From Candidatus Nanoarchaeia archaeon (GTDB taxonomy: Archaea > Nanobdellota > Nanobdellia > Woesearchaeales > JACPBV01), in the NCBI GenBank assembly GCA_028279655.1, contig JANQNH010000008.1:22901-86900 (forward strand): a stretch of 64,000 nucleotides of DNA. The letters run 5' to 3'. The translations under genes were made by a program, and so were the position numbers. Numbering within the stretch: the first letter of the stretch is position 1; each line of letters opens with the position of its first letter. Shown in pieces: positions 34,017-41,400 of this stretch. The notes below the pieces were generated by a model, which saw nothing but the letters and a program-made list of their open reading frames with translations, had not been told where the DNA came from and made no database searches.

Positions 34017-34167
34017 TGGGATCGCCCTGATCTGATGGGGATATTGTGAGATCATATCCTTTATCCTTTAAGATCTGGCCATTCTTGATATAGGCCTTGT
34101 CTACAAGAAAACAGTAGCTATTCCCAACACTCTTAATTCTTCTATCCTTTATGGTTATTGTATCCAT
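34009..34167 (-). CDS. AbrB-like small regulator, first gene of the minus-strand operon
   Basis: 52 aa. The N-terminus I-K-S-V-G-N-S-Y-C-F-L-V-D-K-A-Y matches the AbrB/SpoVT swapped-hairpin pattern and resembles the divergent gene at 34335 (R-G-N-S-Y-G-F-A-I-P-K-A). RBS GGTGAT precedes the ATG. Paired with the divergent paralogue across a palindromic control region, it looks like one half of a switch. Confidence 0.6.
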   Translation of the reverse strand: MDTITIKDRRIKSVGNSYCFLVDKAYIKNGQILKDKGYDLTISPSDQGDPNE

Positions 34168-34189
34168 CTGCATCACCTTTTTTTGTTAT

Positions 34190-34330
34190 TATTTAAGTTG
34201 TTATTCTTATAATAACATAAGTTATATATAAACTTTACGGTATTTTGACAGGTCACTATATAGTGACAAATAGTTATAAGAAAAGTTTATATATATGTTA
34301 TAACATCCGTTATTACATATATGAGGTGAG
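34190..34330. promoter_or_regulatory. Divergent control region with perfect 16-bp palindrome
   Basis: Minus-strand TATA TTTATATATAAC (about 34221-34232) and plus-strand TATA GTTTATATATATG (about 34285-34298) face away from each other. Between them is GTCACTATATAGTGAC (34252-34267), a perfect palindrome. Flanking GTTAT/ATAAC repeats (such as GTTATT-5 nt-AATAAC near 34200 and TGTTATAACA near 34297) overlap both start regions. This has the layout of a bistable phage-like switch. Confidence 0.6.
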
Positions 34331-34334
34331 AATA

Positions 34335-34505
34335 ATGGATTTTGAAACTGAGATCGTATCCAGGGGCAATAGTTATGGATTTGCTATTCCAAAGGCCCTA
34401 GTTAGATGCAATGTTTTAAAACAAGGCCAGAAATATAGGATAATAGTTGAAGAAGCTGAACCTGTTCCTATGGATCTTATTGAAAAGAAGAAACGCCGCG
34501 ACTGA
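34335..34505 (+). CDS. AbrB-like regulator truncated at the attachment site
   Basis: 56 aa in the integrated state, starting M-D-F-E-T-E-I-V-S-R-G-N-S-Y-G-F, an AbrB/SpoVT hairpin, and ending K-K-K-R-R-D. The last codons and stop are supplied by the tRNA 3' end. In the excised element the frame would run on across the 8-bp core into 11321-11458, adding Y-W-D-S-T-S-R and a zinc knuckle. The RBS is GAGGTGAG. It is probably a regulator acting on the adjacent palindromes, whose C-terminal domain depends on integration state. Confidence 0.7.
   Translation: MDFETEIVSRGNSYGFAIPKALVRCNVLKQGQKYRIIVEEAEPVPMDLIEKKKRRD
34491..34498. other. attR core
   Basis: AAACGCCG, matching attL, covering the discriminator and the last acceptor bases of the minus-strand tRNA plus 3 nt of flank. 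Confidence 0.65.
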
Positions 34506-34617
34506 GATTTGAACTCAGAAATCCGTGAGGAAACGGGATGTTTGCACAATCTTTAGCAATCTTGCACCATAATCTTAAAGATTATGTCCGCGCAGTACCA
34601 GATTGTGCCATCGCGGC
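34494..34617 (-). tRNA. Type II tRNA, probably tRNA-Ser, with intron(s); integration target
   Basis: The acceptor stem pairs GCCGCGA with TCGCGGC, with discriminator G73, which favours Ser over Leu. The D arm (GCA/TGC with C-T-G-G-T loop) aligns with archaeal tRNA-Ser. A long variable arm (CCGT/ACGG) and T arm CTGAG-TTCAAAT-CTCAG are present. At 124 nt it is about 37 nt too long, with the excess around the anticodon. Removing part of it yields AATCT-TTGCTAA-AGATT (anticodon GCT, Ser). An alternative canonical-position intron gives TTTAAGA (TAA, Leu). The anticodon call is therefore uncertain. Confidence 0.7.
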
Positions 34618-34657
34618 ATAAGAATATAAGTATTTTTATTCTGTATATAAACTTTTT

Positions 34658-34787
34658 GAAAACCCAACAATAAGGACGAAAACTGCCTGAAGAGGGAACC
34701 CCCATACTAAGTAGGGGAATTTCCTTTTGGCATAGGACTTTATGAAATAAAGTCCGTGTTTGAGTCAATTATTATTGTTGGGTTTTC
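34658..34787. repeat. Long inverted-repeat element, copy 2
   Basis: Outer arms GAAAACCCAACAATAA (34658-34673) and TTATTATTGTTGGGTTTTC (34769-34787). Inside are a CCCC/GGGG hairpin and a perfect 9-bp hairpin GGACTTTAT-gaa-ATAAAGTCC. It lies between the tRNA and the transglutaminase gene. The same terminal motif bounds 37702-37812. Confidence 0.65.
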
Positions 34788-34841
34788 TTACTACTGTAAT
34801 AAAAAACCTTATAAACTAATTATGAAATTATTAAGCATACT

Positions 34842-36797
34842 ATGAAAAAGAGGTTGATATTTTTAGTTTTTCTTTTGGTTTTGCCTAATGTTCTTGGTGA
34901 GGAGTGGATCTTTAACAGCGAGCATGTGGAGATGGAGCTGGAAATCTCCAGTAATGTTGAGCTGGTGCCGAAAAGCTCAAAGTATAGTGTTGATTATGTT
35001 ATAGCAAACCTGTCTTTTATTCCCAGGGATGGATTTCAGGAAGAGGTGTTAAGTCTAGAAACAGAGCCATTTACTGAGGTTGAGAATGATGCTGTTATCT
35101 TTAGATGGGATGAGCCAGAAGAGAAGAAGCTGGACTATAGCCTTAAAAGTGATATCAGGACATTCAACAAGATTGTCAGGATCAGGGACAAGGTGAGTTT
35201 CCCACTAAGGGATGTACCTGAGGATGTTATGTATTATACAAGAGCCTCTGAGAGTATCGATTCAGATGACAAGGATGTTGTGAAGCTAGGTTCTGAGATA
35301 ATCCAGGGAGAAGATGATCTTTATGCTGTTGTCTTTAAATTGGGAGAGTGGACAAAGGAGAATATAGACTATGACCTTAGTACTTTAACAGAGAGCGTAT
35401 CCCAGAAGGCTTCTTGGGTATTGAGAAACAGAGAGGGTGTGTGTGATGAGTTGACTAATCTATTTATCGCTATGAACCGTGCCCTGGGGATCCCTGCTAA
35501 GTTTGTATCTGGTGTTGCTTATACCAATGCTGATGATTTTGAGGAGGGTTTTGGCCCTCATGGATGGGCTGAGGTCTATTTTCCTGATTATGGGTGGGTT
35601 CCTTTTGATGTTACCTATGGAGAGTTTGGTTTTGTTGATGCTGGACATATAAAGCTTAAGGAGAGCCTGGATGTAAGCCAGGCAAGCACCCAGTTCCAGT
35701 GGATGGGGGAGAATGTCGATATCAAGACCCGTCAGTTAGATATCAAGACAACTGTGAAGGACAAAGGAGGGAGTATTGGGAAGCTTATATCTGTTCGAGC
35801 CAGAGCTGTAAAAGGTAAGGTTGGTTTTGGAAGCTATAACCTTATTGAGGTTGATCTTGAGAACCTCAAGGACTACTACGTTGCTACAGAGCTAAGGTTG
35901 TCAAAGCCCAAGGAGATAGAGGTTATCGGAGAGGAGGAAAAGGTGATTTTACTGGAGCCTGGGGAGGAGAAGAAGATCAACTGGATAGTAAGAGTAAGTG
36001 ATGATCTGGAAGGGGGTTTTGTTTATACCTTCCCATTTGTAATTAATTCTGTAAGGAATGTATCTTCATACTTTAATTTTGATGTTGTTGAAGATGGGAA
36101 GGAGTTCAGCCTAGAGGGAATGGAAACTTTGGTCAAGGAAAATGAGGAAGAAAAGAGCTTTTTGGGAAGGGTTGATCTAAGATGCGGCTCGGATAAGGAA
36201 GGCATCTATGAGTATGAGAACGCTATGGTGGAGTGTAATGTCAAGAATATAGGGAACATCTATCTGGAGGAGTTGAATGTTTGTTTGGAATCTGACTGTA
36301 GGGAACTGGAACTGGGGATTACACAGGAGGAAGAGGTAAGCTTTAACTTTAAGCCTGTTTCTGCGGGGAGGCAGGAGATAGTGGTGAAGGCCAGCAATCC
36401 TGATGTGAGCAAGAACAGTATTTTTGATATCACTGTATATGATGAACCTTCAATAGAGATCGATGAGATAACATATCCTGAGGAGGTAAGATATAAGGAG
36501 GTTTTTGAGCTGTCCTTTATCCTGGATAAGAGATCCAAGTTTGCACCCTCTGATGTTAATATCAGGATAGCGCCTGTTGGCAAGGAGTGGGAGCTCAACC
36601 AGCTCAATGAGAACAGGAAGTTTGTATTGAAGATGTATGGAAGTGAACTAAACGTAGGGGAGAATAATTTTCAGATCCTTATCAAGTATAAGGATAAAAG
36701 AGGAAAGGACTATTCTGTCAGTGAGGAGTTTAGCATCAGTCTGGTCGATGTTGGATTTTTCCAGAGAATCATCATATTTTTCAAGAATCTGTTTTAG
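34842..36797 (+). CDS. Secreted transglutaminase-like protein
   Basis: 651 aa. Signal peptide to about residue 19 (V-L-G-E). The transglutaminase-like (papain-fold) domain at about 165-275 shows a complete triad: C201 in G-V-C-D-E, H240 in P-H-G-W-A-E-V-Y and D256 in F-D-V-T-Y-G. The rest is beta-sandwich, Ig-like repeats, ending in a short hydrophobic segment (F-F-Q-R-I-I-I-F-F) too short to be a sure anchor. It probably acts on cell-surface proteins as protease or crosslinker. TATA at about 34809 is ~30 nt from the ATG, so the mRNA is likely leaderless. CDF transporter gene 7 nt downstream. Confidence 0.8.
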   Translation: MKKRLIFLVFLLVLPNVLGEEWIFNSEHVEMELEISSNVELVPKSSKYSVDYVIANLSFIPRDGFQEEVLSLETEPFTEVENDAVIFRWDEPEEKKLDYSLKSDIRTFNKIVRIRDKVSFPLRDVPEDVMYYTRASESIDSDDKDVVKLGSEIIQGEDDLYAVVFKLGEWTKENIDYDLSTLTESVSQKASWVLRNREGVCDELTNLFIAMNRALGIPAKFVSGVAYTNADDFEEGFGPHGWAEVYFPDYGWVPFDVTYGEFGFVDAGHIKLKESLDVSQASTQFQWMGENVDIKTRQLDIKTTVKDKGGSIGKLISVRARAVKGKVGFGSYNLIEVDLENLKDYYVATELRLSKPKEIEVIGEEEKVILLEPGEEKKINWIVRVSDDLEGGFVYTFPFVINSVRNVSSYFNFDVVEDGKEFSLEGMETLVKENEEEKSFLGRVDLRCGSDKEGIYEYENAMVECNVKNIGNIYLEELNVCLESDCRELELGITQEEEVSFNFKPVSAGRQEIVVKASNPDVSKNSIFDITVYDEPSIEIDEITYPEEVRYKEVFELSFILDKRSKFAPSDVNIRIAPVGKEWELNQLNENRKFVLKMYGSELNVGENNFQILIKYKDKRGKDYSVSEEFSISLVDVGFFQRIIIFFKNLF

Positions 36798-36804
36798 GTG
36801 TTGA

Positions 36805-37659
36805 ATGAATAAACTTGCGAAAAAAGCAACTATCCTGGGGATAGTTGGGAATATTGTACTTTTTTTGTTGAAGACCATAGTTGGTATTGCGTATGGCAGC
36901 ATAGCTGTCATATCGGATGCTATCAATTCTTTTACAGATATAATTGCATCAATTATCGTTTTTATCAGCGTCAAGGTATCTTCAAAAATGGCTGACGATG
37001 GGCATCCTTTCGGACATCACAGGGCTGAGCCTATTGCTGGACTGATAGTTGCTATATTTACAGGGATATTGGGGTTTGAGGTAATAATCATTGCTTTCAA
37101 TAAGCTACTAATTGGAGATGGTTTTGTCAGAGGTATTGCCCCTATTATTGTCATGGGGTTTACTCTTGTGGTAAAGTTTGGCATGTATATCTATTGTGTT
37201 AAGGTCGGGAGAGAAGTTAAGAGTACTGCAATAATGGCTAGTGCTAAAGACCATAGGAATGATGTGTTGATATCTTTGGCTGCTCTGCTCGGTGTTTCCG
37301 GAGCCTATGTGGGATATGGTTTTCTGGATCCTTTGGTTGCCCTGTTGATAGGGGGGTGGGTAATATATTCTGGGTATGAGATAGGTGTAGATAACATTAA
37401 GTTTCTGATGGGAGAGGCCCCTTCTCTGGAATTGATGGAAAAGATCAAGGATAATGCCTTGAAGTGTGGTGGGGTAAAGGGCATCAATGATGTAAGGGCA
37501 CATTATGTAGGGGTGCTGTTACAGGTGGAGGTCCATATCGAAGTGGATAGGAAACTAACCATATATAGAGCGCATTCTATTGGAAAGAAGGTGCAGCATT
37601 GTATAGAGAATATGGAAGATGTTGACAGAGCCTTTGTGCATATAGATCCTGTTAGTTGA
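36805..37659 (+). CDS. Cation diffusion facilitator (CDF) transporter
   Basis: 284 aa with six transmembrane helices and a C-terminal cytoplasmic domain, the normal CDF plan. TM2 carries S-D-A-I-N-S-F-T-D and TM5 A-K-D-H-R-N-D, the metal-coordinating pair. The G-H-P-F-G-H-H-R loop is typical. It exports divalent metals such as Zn2+, Mn2+ or Fe2+ in exchange for protons; the metal is not predictable. Follows the transglutaminase gene in an apparent operon. Confidence 0.9.
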   Translation: MNKLAKKATILGIVGNIVLFLLKTIVGIAYGSIAVISDAINSFTDIIASIIVFISVKVSSKMADDGHPFGHHRAEPIAGLIVAIFTGILGFEVIIIAFNKLLIGDGFVRGIAPIIVMGFTLVVKFGMYIYCVKVGREVKSTAIMASAKDHRNDVLISLAALLGVSGAYVGYGFLDPLVALLIGGWVIYSGYEIGVDNIKFLMGEAPSLELMEKIKDNALKCGGVKGINDVRAHYVGVLLQVEVHIEVDRKLTIYRAHSIGKKVQHCIENMEDVDRAFVHIDPVS

Positions 37660-37701
37660 GTTCTTATTTAGTTCATAACAATATTGGATTATTATTCTTT
37701 G

Positions 37702-37812
37702 GAAAACCCAATAATAATAATGGGCCGTCCGATTCTTCGCTTCGCTCAGAACCGGGTGGGGCACCCCGTAGGGGGCAACCCCCTCCCCACCGGCAATTAT
37801 TGTTGGGTTTTC
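37702..37812. repeat. Long inverted-repeat element, copy 3
   Basis: Outer arms GAAAACCCAATAATAATAA (37702-37720) and TTATTGTTGGGTTTTC (37797-37812). GC-rich inner part with GGTGGGG, CCCCGTAGGGG and CCCCTCCCCACC runs. Shares the outer motif with copy 2 and the GC-rich apex style with copy 1. Follows the CDF gene. Confidence 0.65.
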
Positions 37813-37847
37813 TCTTTTTCTTATTTTTTCATAAAAAAACCAAAAGA

Positions 37848-37896
37848 TTTATATATAGTATACCTAATTATAGTTAAATATACCAAGGTATACCTT
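37848..37896 (+). promoter_or_regulatory. Promoter with helically phased operator sites
   Basis: TATA TTTATATATA (37848-37857) is followed by GTATACC (37858), ATATACC (37878) and GTATACC (37888), spaced 20 and 10 nt apart, hence on one DNA face. The last is the core of a perfect palindrome AAGGTATACCTT (37885-37896) ending 2 nt before the ATG. Fits autoregulation by the downstream repeat protein. Confidence 0.55.
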
Positions 37897-37898
37897 AA

Positions 37899-38489
37899 AT
37901 GGAAGAAAAGTCGACAACTATACAGATTTCTAAGGATATAGTTAGTGAGCTGGCTAAGATTAAGGTGCATCGTAGGCAACCATACGATGAGGTTATTTCT
38001 AGACTTGTTGGGCTCTATGGAAAAGAGGATTTGGAGGTGAAAACCAGAACTTTAGAGGGAGAGGGCAGCACTATAAAACTTTCCAGACCGGTTGTAGGGA
38101 AGATAGCTGAGTTGAAAGTGCATCCCCGCCAGGCTTATGAGGAGGTGATTGCTGGCCTTGTTGAGCTGTATAAGAAAAGTAATCTTATCGAGGAGGAAAG
38201 AGAGATTTATTCTGAGAAGAGAAGTATCACTACAATAAAGATTTCTAGGAAAGTTGTTAGGATTTTGAGATCTCTGAAGGTTCATCCAAGGCAAGCCTAC
38301 GATGAGATCATCCTAAAGCTGCTTGAATCTGATATAAGAACTTTAGGAGATATTGAAGAGATCTATGGTGCTGGAGAGATAACTACAATCAAGCTTTCTA
38401 GAAATGTTGTTGCCAGGTTGAGAAGATTGAAGGATCGTCCCAGGCAAGGCTATGGGGAGGTTATCTTTAGGTTATTAAAGAATGGCTAG
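37899..38489 (+). CDS. Four-repeat ribbon-helix-helix-like protein
   Basis: 196 aa made of four ~35-residue repeats (about 6-40, 57-91, 111-142 and 162-193). Each reads roughly T-T-I-K-I-S-x-x-V-V-x-x-L-x-x-L-K-V-H-P-R-Q-A-Y-D-E-V-I-x-x-L, the CopG/antitoxin-like pattern of a beta strand followed by two helices. Since ribbon-helix-helix proteins act as dimers, four units in one chain would give two DNA-binding pairs, matching multiple phased sites upstream. Its stop overlaps the start of the LamG gene by 8 nt, so it is probably a regulator of surface-protein expression. Confidence 0.65.
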   Translation: MEEKSTTIQISKDIVSELAKIKVHRRQPYDEVISRLVGLYGKEDLEVKTRTLEGEGSTIKLSRPVVGKIAELKVHPRQAYEEVIAGLVELYKKSNLIEEEREIYSEKRSITTIKISRKVVRILRSLKVHPRQAYDEIILKLLESDIRTLGDIEEIYGAGEITTIKLSRNVVARLRRLKDRPRQGYGEVIFRLLKNG

Positions 38490-41400
38490 ACGAAATAGAA
38501 GAGGAAAGAGAAGGATCAAGGCAGAGCGAGATATGTTTGTAAAGAACTCTCTGTTTGTAATAATTGCTGTAGTGTTTGGATTGTTGCTTATGTATAACAG
38601 TTCAATGATACCAACCGGATTTGCAACAATCTCTGGAGAGTTTGGTTATACTGATAATGTCTCGATCTGGATAAATGAGAGCCAAAGCTATGAATGGATA
38701 TTGGATAATTTTGGTGATCTGAAGTCTTTAAGGTTGGATGGAAACTCCTCCAAGAACTTTGTCGGTAAGGTATATCTAGAGAGAGATAGGATCAGTTACA
38801 TCATACTGGATAGTTCAAGGTTCGGATCAGAAGGTATAGGGGTAGTTACTGGGATGGCTGTTTTGAATGAGAGTAATGTGAATTATAATGATGTAACAGA
38901 GTTTAATGAAAGTGAAGTTAATGCAGGTGAGACAAATATAACTGAGATTAATTTAACAGAGAATAATGCAACTTCTGTTAATGAGTCCGGCTATGGTGAA
39001 GATGTAGAGAATGCATCAGAGATTTCTGATAATAGGTCTATAAGCATAGATATCTTTGGTGGAGGAAGAAAGAGTATGGAGGAGATGTTCAGGTTTAATA
39101 TAAGCAGCTTATTCAGCTGGGATATTGATTACACAAAGATATGTACCAAATGGGATGTTGGCGAATATTCGGTCTGTTATGGCAGTTCTGACTGTTGTGA
39201 TCTTGTTGGGCTTGAGAGTTACGGGGAATGGAACGATACGTTCTATCTCAGCTATGGAAGATATGATGCTGGACTTAACAATAATGTTGAGGCTCAAGTG
39301 ATATATGCTAACTATTCTGTATCTGTTGATGACCCTTACTCAGATATCCTGTATTCTGAGGTTAAGAGTACAATGGCTGAATTCTATGAAGAGAGGATTG
39401 AGTTCAGTGATGTCTGTATTGAGACCTGCTTATTGGGTGGTTGGAATGATTCATCATATTCACTAAGGATTGAAGTCTCTGAAGGGAATCTTGCGATCAA
39501 CAGCATAAGGTACAGTGTTGAGAAGACGATCAATCTTTCTGATACAAACATTACTGTTAGTGAGGAGTTGATCAAGCCTGATGTTGTCATAAATAAGCCT
39601 GTGAAGTGGATCAAGAGAGTAGGAGTTTCTGAGCCTGTTGTGAATCTTACAATCAATATATCATCTGATGCTCTAAATGTAACGGTAAAGGATGTAAGAA
39701 AGGATAAGATCATTGAGGATGAGAAGGTCAGGATCAATGAAAGCGGAGAGATCAAGAGTGTTGATGAGTATGAGGCAAGTAAGAAAGATAGCAAGGTTAA
39801 GAAGAAGGGTGTTAGATTACTAGCAGTAGGGAAGAAGGAAAAGGAGAAGAAAAAGGATATAGGTATTTTGATAGAAGAGGCTGTTGACTCTATAGAGGTT
39901 GAGTATTATACCGAGGCACCTATCTCTAAGGAGACTGCAATTAAGAGAGGGAAGAGGGTAGTGGTAAGCTCTGATGTTCATTATGAGGATATATTGGCCT
40001 ATACATACCTGGATGATGTTTCCAGGGAAGACATCAGGCTGTACTGGGTTGTCAATGACAGCAAGAGGATGATAGGATTTGATGGTTATGATCAAAATGA
40101 GGATGGACTGATCGACTATATCGAATGGATAGTACCTTCATTGTCTAACCAGACCTACGAGGTTATTATAGAGATAACAAAAGCAGAGCATTTAGACTCC
40201 AATAGGGTACTTATTGAGGATATATATGATTATGTTAGCGTCAAAGACTATAACTGGAGCCCTATTGTGGAGAATAATGAGTATGTGAGGGTTACGTTTG
40301 AACAGGCACTTGACAGTTCAAGGGATATAACAATATATGCCCGCTCTTTCAGTTCTGCTTCCATAGAGGTATATACAGAAGATAGTGATGTTCTGATAAG
40401 CACATTTGAGAATGTTGGACTTGAGGGATGGTATAAGATATATCTTACCTCTTTGAACGGCAGCCATGAGGTGTTTGATCTTAGGTCAATAGGGATAGTA
40501 GAGTATGACTATATCGTAGATCCTATGGTTGGTGTCTCTGGCAATATCAGTCTTGTGGATCCTACCCCTTACAATGACAGTATCCAAGCTACAGATTATG
40601 TTGAGGTTAACATTAGCATTGTAGCTAACCTAAGTGAAGCCAAGTTTAACTGGAATGGGACCAATTACACATTATATAATGATTCCTTGGTACTTATGTA
40701 TAACTTTGATAATATTTCTGCTCTCGGTGAGGACTATAATAATACAGAGAACTATACTGTTTTTGATGCTTCGGTTTATGGGAACAATGGTACTGTAAGT
40801 GGCAATGGTAGCTCCATCACAGGTGCTTTGTGGAATGTATCTGGGAGATTTGGGGGGGGATTTGAGTTTGATGGTGTAGATGATTATATACATATACCTG
40901 CATCTGATGACCTTTCATTTGGAACTGGTAATTTCAGCCTTGCAGCATGGGTAAAAACAGGTTCAAATTCAACCCAGTATGTGATTGACAGGTGGGATTA
41001 TCCAAATGGGAAGGATTCTGAATATGCCATATTTGTGCAAGACGGTTATCCTAATTTCCTAATTAGGGAAACGTTGGATGAGGAGAATGACTATGCTCTT
41101 GCTGTTTCAACTTTAAGGATAAATGATAGTGACTGGCACTATTTAGTTGGGGTTAGGAAGAATATCACAGTATATGTCTATGTGGATGGAATTGAAATGG
41201 GGAGTGCTGACGCTTCATCTGTTGGTGCATTAGTAACTACAGGGCAGACTAATATTGGTGTACATGCTCATAGGATTTATTACTACAATTCTTTAAATTA
41301 CTTCAATGGTTCTATTGATGAAGTTAGGGTATGGAACAGGTCATTATCCAAGGAAGAGGTGTATCAGCAGTACGTATCGAACCTGAATAGGTATTCTAAT

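Larger units (their letters stand above)
11318..34498. mobile_element. Integrated 23.2-kb archaeal element at a tRNA 3' end
   Basis: Bounded by direct repeats AAACGCCG at 11318-11325 and 34491-34498. The right copy includes the 3' end of a tRNA gene; the left copy lies about 470 bp before a tyrosine recombinase gene. The interior differs from the flanks: dense overlapping small genes, GGTGAT or GGGGATGAT ribosome-binding sites, phage-like proteins, a P-loop ATPase and an operon of exported proteins. A frame is continuous across the joined ends (see the genes at both edges). I cannot say whether it is a provirus or a conjugative/integrative plasmid, since neither capsid nor replication genes are recognised. 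Confidence 0.8.

Noticed and set aside
34494..34617. Confident tRNA-Leu(TAA) assignment
   Set aside because: A canonical-position intron would give a TTTAAGA loop, but the discriminator is G rather than A and the D arm is Ser-like; left as the less likely alternative.
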